Positions 44,339 through 53,718 of a stretch of 64,000 nucleotides of DNA are shown piece by piece. The stretch is from Paraburkholderia kirstenboschensis (GTDB lineage Bacteria > Pseudomonadota > Gammaproteobacteria > Burkholderiales > Burkholderiaceae). A program made the translations under genes and the position numbers. Below the pieces are notes generated by a model that was not told where the DNA came from, made no database searches, and worked only from the letters and a program-made list of their open reading frames with translations. The stretch is taken from NCBI RefSeq assembly GCF_904848585.1, contig NZ_CAJHCR010000002.1, positions 682,001 to 746,000 of the forward strand. Direction: 5' to 3'. Positions within the stretch are counted from its first letter, which is position 1. Each line of letters opens with the position of its first letter.

Positions 44339-45628
44339 CTATTGCTGCTTCAACGTCAACTTGCCCTTCAGGATCAGAATGGCGGCCAGCGCGGCGGCGC
44401 AAGCCATGACGAAGAGTCCCGCATGCATGCTGCCGGTCCCCGCCTTGGTCCAGCCGACCACCGCCGGCCCCCAGAATCCGCCGGACAGTCCAACGGTATT
44501 GATGAGCGCGATGCCGCCGGCCGCCGCCGTCCCTGCGACGAGTTGCGACGGGATCGCCCAGAACACCGTGTAGGCCATCCACAGGCACGCTGTACCCAAC
44601 GTCAGTGCGAGAAGCGTGAGCGGCAGATTTCCGTCGGTAAAGATCGCGGCGATCAGACAGACCGCGGCGCCCAGCGCGGGAATCGCGCAGTGATAGCGGC
44701 GCTCGCCGAAGCGGTCAGAACTGCGGCCCGCGAGATACATGCAGATGGCGGCCGCCACGTACGGAATCGCCGTGTACCAGCCGAGGCGCACCGTGTCCGT
44801 CACGCCCTGCTCCTTGAGCAACGTGGGCAGCCAGAAACTGATCGCGTAGATCGGAAAGATGACGCTGAAGTAAGCCAGTGCGAGCACATACACTCTCGGG
44901 CTTTTCAGCACAGCCTTGAACGAATCCGCGCGATGCTGGGTCGGCGCGGTTTCGCCGTCGAGCAGCGTTTTTTCGCGGTCGTCGAGCCAGCGCGCGTCGG
45001 CGGGTCGATCGGATATCACGCGCAGCGTCAGCAGGCCCAGCACGATGCACGGCAGCCCCTCGACGAGAAACATCCATTGCCAGCCGGCGAGGCCGCCGAC
45101 GCCGGCAAGGCTCGTCATCAGCCACGCCGACACCGGTCCGCCGACAATGCCGCCCAGCGGTCCCGCGACGAACACCAGCGCAATGGCGCGCGCCATGCGT
45201 GCCGGTCCATACCAGCACGACAGGTAATAGATCATGCCCGGCGCGAAACCCGCTTCGAAGACGCCCAGCAAAAAGCGCATCGCGTAAAACGCCGGTACGC
45301 TTCGCACGAACAGCATGCACGCCGACGTGATACCCCACAGCACCAGAATGCGGCTGAACGTCTTGCGAGCGCCGACTTTCGGCAGCATCAGATTGCTCGG
45401 CAATTCGAACAACACATAGCCGATGAAGAAAATGCCCGCCCCCACGCCGTATGCGGCGTCGGAGAAACCGAGGTCGGTCTGCATCTGCAATTTCGCGAAA
45501 CCGACGTTGACGCGGTCGAGATACGCGAACATGTAGCAGGCCACCAGAAACGGCAGCAGCCGCCAGTTAAGCTTGCTGTAGAGCGCGGCGGCGGGATCGC
45601 CGGCGGCCGAGGGGTGGATTGCTGACAT
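44339..45628 (-). CDS. MFS transporter, anion:cation symporter type
   Basis: 429 residues from ATG 45628 with about 12 transmembrane segments. ACS-family signatures include FLVACYMFAYLDRVNVGFAK and GFAPGMIYYLSCWYG. Such permeases take up organic acids such as tartrate, glucarate or hydroxyphenylacetate. Upstream of the M81 peptidase gene in the same direction and divergent from a LysR gene, which probably controls both. Confidence 0.9.
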   Translation of the reverse strand: MSAIHPSAAGDPAAALYSKLNWRLLPFLVACYMFAYLDRVNVGFAKLQMQTDLGFSDAAYGVGAGIFFIGYVLFELPSNLMLPKVGARKTFSRILVLWGITSACMLFVRSVPAFYAMRFLLGVFEAGFAPGMIYYLSCWYGPARMARAIALVFVAGPLGGIVGGPVSAWLMTSLAGVGGLAGWQWMFLVEGLPCIVLGLLTLRVISDRPADARWLDDREKTLLDGETAPTQHRADSFKAVLKSPRVYVLALAYFSVIFPIYAISFWLPTLLKEQGVTDTVRLGWYTAIPYVAAAICMYLAGRSSDRFGERRYHCAIPALGAAVCLIAAIFTDGNLPLTLLALTLGTACLWMAYTVFWAIPSQLVAGTAAAGGIALINTVGLSGGFWGPAVVGWTKAGTGSMHAGLFVMACAAALAAILILKGKLTLKQQ

Positions 45629-45781
45629 GGTTGTCTCCGGATGCCTTGCTGGCCCGTTGCAGGGGTTGAGTCGATGGTGGCAGCGCAAAAACGGAGCAGC
45701 AAGAGCAACTAAGTTCACATATCGTTGTCTTATGGGCAACACAAGGCTGCGTGAGTGGCATCCGGCGTTCGGAGCGATGAA

Positions 45782-46750
45782 ATGCGAGAAATCAACCAGC
45801 AGCGGCTACGCTATTTCCACGAAGTGCTCAGTCACGGCACGATTCGCGGCGCCGCCGACCACATCAATACGTCACCGTCCGTCATCACGCGGCAGATCAA
45901 ACTGCTCGAAGACGAACTCGGTGCCGTGCTGTTCGAGCGCCAGGCGCGGGGCGTCAAGCCGACCGAAGCCGCCATGCATCTGCTCGAGTTCTGGCGCGGC
46001 TACCGCTCGCAACAGGAGAAGCTCGAAGACCAGCTGCACGCGCTAAGGGGTCTGCGCACCGGGCAGATTCAACTGGCCGTCAGCGAAGGTTTCGTCGACA
46101 CCTTCGTCGACGACGTGCTGGCGCCGTTCTGCACGTGCTATCCCGGTCTGGAAGTCAGCATGACGATGCTGGCGGTAGACGCGATTCTCGACGAGGTCGC
46201 CGAGAATCGCGCCCACATCGGTCTCGCCTATAATCCACCGCCGCACGCGCGCATCGCGTATCGGGCGAGTTCCGCACAGCCGGTTGTGCTGCTGCTGAGA
46301 AAGGACCATCCTCTGGTCAAGCGTGGCGGCCCGGCGAGTCTCGACGATCTGCAGGCTTATCCGCTCGCGCTCATGCCGTCTACGTTCGGCATCGGTCATG
46401 TCGTGTCGATGGCGCAGGTGGCCGCGAACGTGTCGATCCGTCCCACTTTGACCACCAACTCGTTGAGCGCGCTCAAGCGCTTCGTAACGGCGGAGAATTT
46501 CATGACGTTGATCGGAGAATTCGCCGCGTACCGCGAACTCGCCAGCGACGAGTTCACCACCGTTCCGGTCGCCCATCCTCTCTTCGAAAGCGCACAGGCA
46601 AGAGTGCTGGTCAAAACCGACCGGCCGCTCGCCGCCGGGCCGCTCGAACTGTTGAAATGGATCGAGGAGCGCATGCCGATGTTCGCGCGCGAAAAAGCAC
46701 AAAGGCACAGGCTGAAAAAACGCGAGTCCAGCCGCGCAAGCGACGGCTAG
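45782..46750 (+). CDS. LysR-family regulator
   Basis: 322 residues from ATG 45782 ([20 protein letters not shown]). The DNA-binding helix has [21 protein letters not shown]; the effector domain follows, with a charged C-terminal tail. An in-frame ATG 27 bases upstream is possible. Divergent from the transporter/peptidase pair, so it is the likely local regulator. The 153-bp gap shows no feature I can assign firmly. Confidence 0.9.
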   Translation: MREINQQRLRYFHEVLSHGTIRGAADHINTSPSVITRQIKLLEDELGAVLFERQARGVKPTEAAMHLLEFWRGYRSQQEKLEDQLHALRGLRTGQIQLAVSEGFVDTFVDDVLAPFCTCYPGLEVSMTMLAVDAILDEVAENRAHIGLAYNPPPHARIAYRASSAQPVVLLLRKDHPLVKRGGPASLDDLQAYPLALMPSTFGIGHVVSMAQVAANVSIRPTLTTNSLSALKRFVTAENFMTLIGEFAAYRELASDEFTTVPVAHPLFESAQARVLVKTDRPLAAGPLELLKWIEERMPMFAREKAQRHRLKKRESSRASDG

Positions 46751-46777
46751 CCGCAGCACACACAGCGAAACTTTGTT

Positions 46778-46791
46778 ACTGACTTATCAGT
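46778..46791. promoter_or_regulatory. Dyad ACTGA-CTTA-TCAGT upstream of TetR gene
   Basis: Perfect 5-bp arms 22 bp before the TetR start codon; candidate autoregulatory operator. Confidence 0.45.
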
Positions 46792-46813
46792 CCACAACTA
46801 CCAGGCTGAAAAT

Positions 46814-47401
46814 ATGGTGAGACCACGTGAATTCGATCGGGACGAAGCGCTGGATCGCGCCATGCGCGTGTTCTGGTCCAAGGGTTATTCGGCGACGTCC
46901 ACGGACGACCTGCTCGCGGCAATGGAAATTGGCCGGCAGAGTCTGTACAACGCATTCGGCGACAAGCGCAAGCTCTACCTGGAAGCGCTCGACCGTTATC
47001 AGCAGCACAGCATCTCGGCGCACGTCGAGCGGCTCACGCGCGGCGCGTCGGCGTTAGCCGGCATCAAGGCGATGTTGCTGGGCGTGATTGCCGCCGACGC
47101 CGCCGAGCGCGCAAACGGTTGCATGGGCGTGAACAGTGCCGCCGAGTTCGGCGCGGGCGATGCCGATGTCGTTGCGATCCGCTCAGCGGGTGCGAAGCGC
47201 CTGAAGCAGCACTTGCTGGCTCGTATCGAGCAAGCGCAGCGCGAGCGCGAGATCGATCCACGAATGAACGCGGAAGAAGTCGCGCTGTTCATCAGCAGCA
47301 CCATGCAAAGCATTCAGTTGAATGCACGCGGAGGCATGACGCCGGCTGCGCTGCGGCGCCTTGCGAAATTCGCGGTCGAGCGGCTGGTCGTGCGTTCATA
47401 G
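46814..47401 (+). CDS. TetR-family regulator
   Basis: 195 residues. N-terminal helix-turn-helix: ALDRAMRVFWSKGYSATSTD and IGRQSLYNAFGDKRKLYLEAL; the ligand-binding domain has the TetR_C-like NGCMGVNSAAEF. These regulators often repress a neighbouring oxidoreductase gene. Here the stop codon is followed directly by the tail of an SDR gene, so the original target has been mostly deleted. Confidence 0.92.
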   Translation: MVRPREFDRDEALDRAMRVFWSKGYSATSTDDLLAAMEIGRQSLYNAFGDKRKLYLEALDRYQQHSISAHVERLTRGASALAGIKAMLLGVIAADAAERANGCMGVNSAAEFGAGDADVVAIRSAGAKRLKQHLLARIEQAQREREIDPRMNAEEVALFISSTMQSIQLNARGGMTPAALRRLAKFAVERLVVRS

Positions 47402-47402
47402 C

Positions 47403-47510
47403 GCGGGCCACGTCGACGAAACCGCCACGTTCGTATCGTTCCTCGCGAACGGTGAAGCCACCTACATGACCGGCGCGAGTCTGACGATCGACGGCGGTTT
47501 GTCGCTCTGA
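47403..47510 (+). pseudogene. SDR C-terminal remnant
   Basis: The bases right after the TetR stop encode AGHVDETATFVSFLANGEATY in part, continuing MTGASLTIDGGLSL and TGA. This is the unmistakable C-terminus of a classical SDR reductase. No start codon, cofactor motif or catalytic Tyr/Lys remains, so an internal deletion appears to have removed some 200 codons. Confidence 0.8.
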
Positions 47511-47562
47511 AGCTCATTGCCCCGGCGCGGCGCCGTAGCGGAGAACGCCGCAACGTTCGAAC

Positions 47563-47597
47563 GGGCCGCAGCGATGTTTTTTGCATCGCTGCGGCCC
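47563..47597. terminator. Hairpin between SDR remnant and P460 gene
   Basis: Perfect 14-bp stem (GGGCCGCAGCGATG / CATCGCTGCGGCCC) with a T-rich 7-nt loop, placed between convergent units. Confidence 0.7.
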
Positions 47598-47643
47598 GCT
47601 CTCCTGAACGACTCACACGCGTTTCGTGCGCACGCCGCCCCGG

Positions 47644-48153
47644 CTACGGCGCGAATCGCGTGAACACATAATCGCGATCCTTTACCTTCGCCGCGTGACA
47701 CGCGAAGCACGTCTCGTGCTGCGCCGCATCCACCGGCTGCCCGTTGACGAAACGCCCGAAACCCCAGCCGCCCGTCGACGCATAACGGCGCGAGTCCTTG
47801 ACCATCACCTGAACGGTAGTGGGCGCTCCGGGGATGGTCGCCGTCGCGAACTCGGGCGACTGCTTGCGCTTGTACGCAAGCTTGACCAGGATGGTGCCGT
47901 CGGGATACGGCAACGTCGACTTCTCGATCGCCTTGATCGCCGCGGGATTGCCAAGCACCACGCGCAGTTCGTCGAGCGGCGCGGCTTCCTCCGCAGGCGC
48001 GATCATCTGCCACTTGCGGTAGCCATCGGGAATCGTCACCCCGTAGATCGGCGACGGCGCCGACTTCGCGGGCTCCGCCAGCGCATGATTTGCCACCACG
48101 CCAAGCAGAAGCGCCGCATTCAGCGCAACGTGTGCAAGCCGGATCTTTCGCAT
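47644..48153 (-). CDS. Cytochrome P460 family protein
   Basis: 169 residues from ATG 48153 (GGGAGA upstream), signal peptide ending NHALA-EPA. The haem c attachment motif is CFACH near residue 150, and KDSRRYASTGGWGFGRF is typical of the family. P460 cytochromes oxidise hydroxylamine or serve as periplasmic redox proteins. It follows the Tat-exported hydrolase by 22 bp in module 2. No nitrification genes are near, so its role here is unknown. Confidence 0.88.
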   Translation of the reverse strand: MRKIRLAHVALNAALLLGVVANHALAEPAKSAPSPIYGVTIPDGYRKWQMIAPAEEAAPLDELRVVLGNPAAIKAIEKSTLPYPDGTILVKLAYKRKQSPEFATATIPGAPTTVQVMVKDSRRYASTGGWGFGRFVNGQPVDAAQHETCFACHAAKVKDRDYVFTRFAP

Positions 48154-48175
48154 TGCGTGTCTCCCGTTCGTCCGC

Positions 48176-49207
48176 TCAGAAACGGGCGACGTCGATGACG
48201 GCGTCGGCGAAGGCTTTCGGCGCTTCTTGAGGCAGGTTATGCCCCACGCCGCCGCCGATGTTGCGATGCGCGTACTTGCCAGTGAACTTCTTCGCATAGG
48301 CAGACGGCTCCGGATGCGGCGCGCCGTTGGCGTCGCCTTCCATCGTGATGGTCGGCACGGAGATGGTCGGGCCCATCGCGAGGCGCTTCTCCAGGTCGTC
48401 GTATTTCGCTTCTCCGGACACAAGGCCGAGACGCCAGCGGTAGTTGTGAATCACGATCGCGACGTGGTCGGGATTGACAAACGATGCCGCCGAACGTTCG
48501 TACGTCGCGTCGTCGAAATTCCATTTCGGCGAGGCCGTATGCCAGATCAGCTTGTTGAAGTCGTGACGGTTCGCGTCGTAGCCGGCTACGCCGCGCTCGG
48601 TCGCGAAGTAAAACTGATACCACCAGGCAAGTTCCGCTTTCGGCGGCAACGGCGCCTTATTGGCTTCCTGGCTGCCAATCAGATAACCGCTCACCGACAC
48701 CATCGCCTTGCAGCGCTCCGGCCACAGCGCCGCGATGATGTTCACCGTGCGCGCGCCCCAGTCGAAACCGCCGAAAATGGCCTTGTCGATCTTCAGCGCG
48801 TCCATCAGATTGATGACGTCGACCGCGATAACCGCTTGCTGGCCGTTGCGCGGCGTATCCGCCGAGAGAATCCGGGTGGAGCCGTAGCCGCGCAGGTACG
48901 GCACGATCACGCGGTAGCCGGCGGCGGCCAGCAGCGGCGCGACTTCCACGTAGCTGTAGATGTCGTACGGCCAACCGTGCAGCAGAATGACCACGGGGCC
49001 GTTTTGCGGGCCCGCTTCCGCGTAACCGATGTTCAGCCTACCGGCGTTGATCTGCCGTAGGTTCTCGAACGACGTGGCGCCCGTTCCGGATTTCGTGCCG
49101 TTGGACTGCGCGTGAGCGAGTCCGCTCAAACCCAGTTCCATCAGACTGATGCCCGCGACCGTCGTGCCGAGCAAACGGCGCCGCCGGGTATTGACCTGTT
49201 CAGACAT
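48176..49207 (-). CDS. Tat-exported epoxide-hydrolase-like enzyme (module 2)
   Basis: 343 residues from ATG 49207. A twin-arginine signal (NTRRRRLLGTTVAG) ends near AHAQ. The alpha/beta-hydrolase core has HGWPYD (oxyanion), nucleophile Asp ~149 in GGFDWGAR and catalytic His in GGGVGHNLPQE; Asp as nucleophile points to an epoxide hydrolase or dehalogenase. It lies between a DUF4148 gene and the P460 gene, all on the minus strand. Substrate unknown. Confidence 0.88.
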   Translation of the reverse strand: MSEQVNTRRRRLLGTTVAGISLMELGLSGLAHAQSNGTKSGTGATSFENLRQINAGRLNIGYAEAGPQNGPVVILLHGWPYDIYSYVEVAPLLAAAGYRVIVPYLRGYGSTRILSADTPRNGQQAVIAVDVINLMDALKIDKAIFGGFDWGARTVNIIAALWPERCKAMVSVSGYLIGSQEANKAPLPPKAELAWWYQFYFATERGVAGYDANRHDFNKLIWHTASPKWNFDDATYERSAASFVNPDHVAIVIHNYRWRLGLVSGEAKYDDLEKRLAMGPTISVPTITMEGDANGAPHPEPSAYAKKFTGKYAHRNIGGGVGHNLPQEAPKAFADAVIDVARF

Positions 49208-49359
49208 GGCTATTTCCTCTTTTTGTACGAAAGCTTGGTAGGACCTGCATGCACTCGCGGACAAAAACTTCTAACGAATCCGCACGCCATCAACGGTATA
49301 CGAACAGGCCCATGGTCGAAATGAGTACAGGCAGCTGGATAAATGAGCGATGCGTTACG

Positions 49360-49689
49360 TTACGGCTTGGCGTAGATCGGGCCGAGGCCGACAATATCCG
49401 ACTCGGACGAATGCGGCGAGCCGGAAGCAGAGCTACCGTCAGTGGACGATCCATACGATGACGCGAGCAAATTCTTCTGCGCGTCGACACGCGCCTGTGC
49501 GGCTTGAATGTTCTTCGGATACTGCGTTTGATCGCTCGCGGGGTTGTAGCCGGCGTTCTGCAATTCCACCAGTTGCGCACGAACTTCTGCGCGGGTCAGC
49601 GGCTGGTTCGACTGCGCGAACGATACAGACGGCAATGCAACGGCAGCGGCGACGGAAGCGACGGCAATCAGCGATTGAATGACTTTCAT
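49360..49689 (-). CDS. DUF4148 exported protein (module 2)
   Basis: 109 residues from ATG 49689. Signal peptide ending SVSFAQ, then LTRAEVRAQLVELQNAGYNP, the DUF4148 core, and a Ser/Gly-rich tail ending GLGPIYAKP. Very like the protein at 42137-42472, including the QYPKNIQAAQARV segment. Precedes the Tat-exported hydrolase by 152 bp. Confidence 0.9.
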   Translation of the reverse strand: MKVIQSLIAVASVAAAVALPSVSFAQSNQPLTRAEVRAQLVELQNAGYNPASDQTQYPKNIQAAQARVDAQKNLLASSYGSSTDGSSASGSPHSSESDIVGLGPIYAKP

Positions 49690-49852
49690 GATATCCACCT
49701 CAAGAGAATGTCTTTCGACGCAAACGCCCGTTTGCGTTTCGGGTTCTGCATGCACCAGCACGGCTGGCATGAAAGAATTAGACGCCCTCCAGGTATCTGG
49801 CGTATGTCGGCGATCCGCGCCGGTGCAACGTTATGTACCGCCCCGGCATGCA

Positions 49853-49871
49853 GACACATTGCGATACAAAA
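49853..49871. promoter_or_regulatory. GATACA element B, between module 2 and the P450 gene
   Basis: GACACATTGCGATACAAAA, differing from element A at two positions. It lies 164 bp upstream of the minus-strand DUF4148 gene and 137 bp upstream of the plus-strand P450 gene, in a 318-bp gap with no gene. Confidence 0.6.
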
Positions 49872-50007
49872 CGAAGACGGTTCACAATCAACTCCTCCGC
49901 GTGGAAAGAATCCGCGCTCGCCGGTGGAATAAGACGGGCCTGGCAGGTGTTATCGGTTGCAACCGGCGTAGCCGTCCGTCCACCGACTTACTGGAACACT
50001 CCGCACG

Positions 50008-51207
50008 ATGAATTTCGCGACCTTCTCGTCTCCCGCCTTCTTTACCAACCCCTATCCGATGTACGAAAAGCTGCGGGAAGCAGGTGCGCTGCTGCCCGTT
50101 GGGCCCAATGCGCTCGTCACGGGCCGCTTCGAAATCATCGACACGCTGCTGCGCGACCGGCGCATGGGCAAGACCTATCTGCAAAGCGTGCGCGCACGTT
50201 ACGGCGACGCAGCCACTGACCAACCGGTATTTCAGGCGCTCAGCCGCACGTTTCTGATGATGAACCCGCCGGCGCACACGAAGCTGCGAACGCTGCTGAT
50301 GAAAGCGTTCAACGCGCGGCAAATCGAAAAGCAGAGAGAGATAGTTGAAGCGACGAGTCGTGAACTTCTGGATCGCATCGGCTCCGCGGCGCAATTCGAT
50401 CTGGTGAGCGAGTACGCGTTGCCACTGCCGGTAGAGATCATCTGCCGCCTGCTCGATATTCCCTCTTCTCATGGCACTGAACTGGGCGCGGCCGCGAGCC
50501 GTCTGGTCGCTGCATTCGATCTCGCGCCGCTCGACGAGGCCGCGCTCGCCGATGCAAATGAAGCCGCGCTCACGCTCGAACGCTATTTCCGCACCGTCAT
50601 CGCGCAGCGCCGTGTGCAGCCGGGCGACGACATCGTCTCTTCGCTGGTCCATGTCGAGGACGAGGGCGCGACCTTAAGCGACGACGAAATCGTCTCGAAC
50701 GTCATACTGTTGTTCATTGCGGGCCATGAAACCACGTCGAACATGATCGGCAATGCAATGGTCGCGCTGTTTCGCCAGCCGGCGCGACTCGAAGCGCTCA
50801 GGCGCGAGCCGGCGTCGATCGCAAGGGCGGTTGCTGAGTGCATGCGCTTCGACAGTTCTGTGCAAATGGTGGTACGCACCGCGCTGGAGGAAATGGTGAT
50901 TCACGACGTGACGCTCACGCCCGGCACGATCGTCTTCATGCTGACCGGCGCAGCGAATCGCGATCCCGCGGTGTTCTCGCATCCCGACCAACTCGACTTC
51001 GACCGTGGCGCGAATGTTCCTTCGCTCGCATTCGGCGGCGGCATTCATTATTGCCTCGGCGCAAGGCTCGCGTTGCTCGAAATGGAAGTGGCGCTGCGAG
51101 ATCTTCTCGCGCGCTTTCCTCAGATGCAGCCCGAGAATCTCGACCAGTTGAACTGGCACCGCCGCAACAATCTGCGCGGCGTCCAATCGCTGCGGATACA
51201 TACCTGA
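50008..51207 (+). CDS. Cytochrome P450
   Basis: 399-residue soluble bacterial P450. The I-helix oxygen motif is AGHETTSN (~237), the ExxR is in AECMRFD (~277) and the haem-thiolate loop is AFGGGIHYCLGARLA (Cys ~349). The likely reaction is hydroxylation of a small lipophilic molecule; no ferredoxin or reductase gene adjoins. Resembles CYP107-like enzymes, but the subfamily cannot be fixed by eye. It starts in the gap shared with module 2. Confidence 0.94.
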   Translation: MNFATFSSPAFFTNPYPMYEKLREAGALLPVGPNALVTGRFEIIDTLLRDRRMGKTYLQSVRARYGDAATDQPVFQALSRTFLMMNPPAHTKLRTLLMKAFNARQIEKQREIVEATSRELLDRIGSAAQFDLVSEYALPLPVEIICRLLDIPSSHGTELGAAASRLVAAFDLAPLDEAALADANEAALTLERYFRTVIAQRRVQPGDDIVSSLVHVEDEGATLSDDEIVSNVILLFIAGHETTSNMIGNAMVALFRQPARLEALRREPASIARAVAECMRFDSSVQMVVRTALEEMVIHDVTLTPGTIVFMLTGAANRDPAVFSHPDQLDFDRGANVPSLAFGGGIHYCLGARLALLEMEVALRDLLARFPQMQPENLDQLNWHRRNNLRGVQSLRIHT

Positions 51208-51616
51208 GCGATTGCACTCGACGCGGTGTGTCGGCGGCTTTGAATTGTGTTTGTCGCGCTACTTATTCGCGCCGCGGGCGTTGCAGATGATAGAGCGTGG
51301 TATAGCCAACCGCTACTTTCCTGCAACGTCATTCCCTCCCTTCGTTGCACGTCTTTCCGCGCTGACAATCAGCGAATCAATTGCAGCGCTATTGCAAGTG
51401 AACTGACAGTTTTGTTTCTCAATGTGTATGAGATTCGAACTGATACACAGCATTGCAATAGCCCGCTCCCATGACACAAGCCAGATACCTCGTCTGGCTT
51501 TAATGCATCTCAACGACGGAATCTGATCAACGCGACGAGGCGGACCTCACTGTTCGCAGTCGCCTTTCAGGTGCCCGTACGGATGCTTTCCACTTGATCT
51601 GTTTCAGGAGAACGAC
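51208..51616. other. 409-bp regulatory gap before module 3
   Basis: No gene seen. Holds CAATGTGTATG at 51420, element D at 51442, and an 8-bp hairpin (AAGCCAGA / TCTGGCTT, 51478-51500). The 51420-51525 part is homologous to 57718-57822. Confidence 0.55.
51442..51460 (+). promoter_or_regulatory. GATACA element D, upstream of module 3
   Basis: GATACACAGCATTGCAATA, 157 bp before the module 3 DUF4148 gene. With CAATGTGTAT at 51420 it forms a spaced inverted repeat. Confidence 0.5.
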
Positions 51617-51886
51617 ATGAAAGTTTCGATCATCGGTTTGGCTTTTGCCGCTTTCGCCGCTTCCGTAACGACTGTTTCCGCTTTTGCAGCCAGCTCGACC
51701 GCCACCCCAGCGGCGACTTCGTCCCGTACCAACGCCGGCACCTCCGACGCTCAGCAAGCGGCTCTTTGGGCACCGGCCCAAACAGCCTTAAAAGCGAAGA
51801 CGCGTGCCGAGGTTCGTCAGGAACTGGTGCGCGCCGAGAAAGACGGCCAGCTCGCGGCACTCAGCAAGCTCTATCAGGGCAGCTAA
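51617..51886 (+). CDS. DUF4148-like exported protein (module 3)
   Basis: 89 residues; signal peptide ending SAFAAS. The shortened DUF4148 core KTRAEVRQELVRAEKDGQLA lies near the C-terminus instead of the N-terminus, and the Ser/Ala tail of the other copies is missing. GGAGAACG precedes the start. Another small exported protein and an epoxide hydrolase follow. Confidence 0.85.
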   Translation: MKVSIIGLAFAAFAASVTTVSAFAASSTATPAATSSRTNAGTSDAQQAALWAPAQTALKAKTRAEVRQELVRAEKDGQLAALSKLYQGS

Positions 51887-51950
51887 GCCAGTCGCCCTAT
51901 TTCAGACATACAGAACATTTGCTGCCAATTCAATCAGTGGAGATTTCATC

Positions 51951-52238
51951 ATGATCAAGCGTCTTGTCATTGCCGCGGTTCTCTCCGCGAGCGCCGCAGT
52001 CGCCGCGCCGGTTTTCGCCAGTAGCGGCTATGGTCCCGCGCCTCATTACGACCCGCTCGTCGGCGCGCCGTCGTCGCAACGTGGCCAGAGCGAGCAGACC
52101 GTGCGTGCCGAACAGACCGAGTTGATGGCCAGCGCGGACGCCGCCGCGCAGTCTTACGGCGGCACGCGCGACACGACTTCGCAAGCAGGCTCGCGGGCCG
52201 CGTCCGGCGTATCCATCGCGCCGTATGGGCATCACTGA
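51951..52238 (+). CDS. Small exported protein resembling the DUF4148 tail (module 3)
   Basis: 95 residues from ATG 51951 (GTGGAG upstream). Signal peptide ending PVFAS; the rest, AAAQSYGGTRDTTSQAGSRA in part, resembles the C-terminal tail of the DUF4148 proteins of modules 1 and 2. No catalytic features. With the preceding gene it looks like the two halves of a DUF4148 protein on separate frames. Confidence 0.75.
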   Translation: MIKRLVIAAVLSASAAVAAPVFASSGYGPAPHYDPLVGAPSSQRGQSEQTVRAEQTELMASADAAAQSYGGTRDTTSQAGSRAASGVSIAPYGHH

Positions 52239-52446
52239 GTGCGCATCGTTCATCGGTACGACGTGTCGCTATTCGACAGGATACCCGGCAACGTCGTTAT
52301 CGCCGTCGTCTGAATCTGCTTGCCGTCTGACTCGCGCTCCATACCGCTTGCTCACCGACAAGTTCGGCCGTGGAGCGCTCTCTTCGTGCACATTCCGGTT
52401 CGCCGCGATCGGCCCGCCGGCTTCTTATAGCGCCAGGAAATCAAAC

Positions 52447-53718
52447 ATGTCTCCAATACCGTTTTCTCCCGCTCGACGTCACGTTCTCGCCGCCTCGGTC
52501 GCAGTCGGCGCCATGGGGCTGATTCCCGGCTCCGTGTTTGCCGCCGCCGGCGACAGCAAGGTCCGTCCGTTCAAGGTCAACGTGCCCGAAGAAGATATCG
52601 CCGATCTGCGCCGACGCATCGCTGCCACGCGCTGGCCAGGCAAAGAGACCGTCGCGGATGAATCGCAAGGCGTGCGGCTCGTCAGAATGCAGGCGCTGGC
52701 GAAGTATTGGGGCACTGATTACGACTGGCGTAAAGGCGAGGCGAAACTGAACGCGCTGCCGATGTTCATGACCGAAATAGACGGCCTCGACATCCAGTTC
52801 ATCCATGTGCGTTCGCGCCACAAGAATGCATTGCCACTCATCATGACGCACGGCTGGCCGGGCTCGATCTTCGAACTCATCAAGGTCGTCGGGCCGCTCA
52901 CCGACCCGACCGCATACGGCGGCAGCGCCGACGACGCGTTTCATATCGTCGTGCCGTCGCTGCCAGGCTTTGGCTTCTCGGAACAACCGAAGGCGACCGG
53001 CTGGGGATCGGACCACATCGCTCGCGCTTGGGGCGAGTTGATGGCGCGTCTCGGCTATACGCGCTTCGTTTCGCAAGGCGGCGATTGCGGATCAGTCATC
53101 TCACACCGCATGGCGATGCAAAAGGTGAAAGGCTTAATCGGCATTCACGTCAACATGCCCGCAACGGTCCCGCCGGATATCGCTACTTTGCTCTTGCTCG
53201 GAGAACCGGCGCCAGCCGATCTGTCGCCGAAGGAGAAAGCGGCCTATAACTCGCTGAACGTTTTCTATCGCGACAATTGCGGGTATGCATCGATGATGGT
53301 AACCCGGCCGCAGACCGTCGGCTATGCACTCGCGGATTCGCCGGTGGGCCAGGCCGCGTGGATGTATGACAAGATTTCGCAATGGACGTATAGCGGCGGC
53401 GTGCCGGAACGCTCGCTCACGCGCGACGAGATTCTCGACGACATCTCGCTCTACTGGTTGACGGACAGTGCCACCTCCGCCGCGCAGATCTACTGGGAAG
53501 ATCATTCCAACAACTTCAATGCCGTGGATATCTCATTGCCCGCCGCGGTGACGGTCTTTCCCGGAGAGATCTATCAGGCGCCGCGTAGCTGGACCGAGCG
53601 CGCCTATCACAATCTGATCTATTTCAACGAAGTCGACAAAGGCGGTCACTTCGCCGCGTGGGAACAGCCGCAACTGTTCGTAACCGAAGTTCGCGCCGCG
53701 TTCCGCACGCTGCGTTAA
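52447..53718 (+). CDS. Tat-exported epoxide hydrolase (module 3)
   Basis: 423 residues from ATG 52447. Twin-arginine signal (ARRHVLAASVAVGAMG), then the epoxide-hydrolase N-terminal domain (FKVNVPEEDIADLRRRIAAT in part, WPGKE). Alpha/beta-hydrolase core: THGWPGS (oxyanion), nucleophile Asp ~213 in QGGDCGS, and catalytic His in KGGHFAAWEQP. It hydrolyses epoxides to diols in the family; the substrate here is unknown. Last member of module 3. Confidence 0.92.
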   Translation: MSPIPFSPARRHVLAASVAVGAMGLIPGSVFAAAGDSKVRPFKVNVPEEDIADLRRRIAATRWPGKETVADESQGVRLVRMQALAKYWGTDYDWRKGEAKLNALPMFMTEIDGLDIQFIHVRSRHKNALPLIMTHGWPGSIFELIKVVGPLTDPTAYGGSADDAFHIVVPSLPGFGFSEQPKATGWGSDHIARAWGELMARLGYTRFVSQGGDCGSVISHRMAMQKVKGLIGIHVNMPATVPPDIATLLLLGEPAPADLSPKEKAAYNSLNVFYRDNCGYASMMVTRPQTVGYALADSPVGQAAWMYDKISQWTYSGGVPERSLTRDEILDDISLYWLTDSATSAAQIYWEDHSNNFNAVDISLPAAVTVFPGEIYQAPRSWTERAYHNLIYFNEVDKGGHFAAWEQPQLFVTEVRAAFRTLR

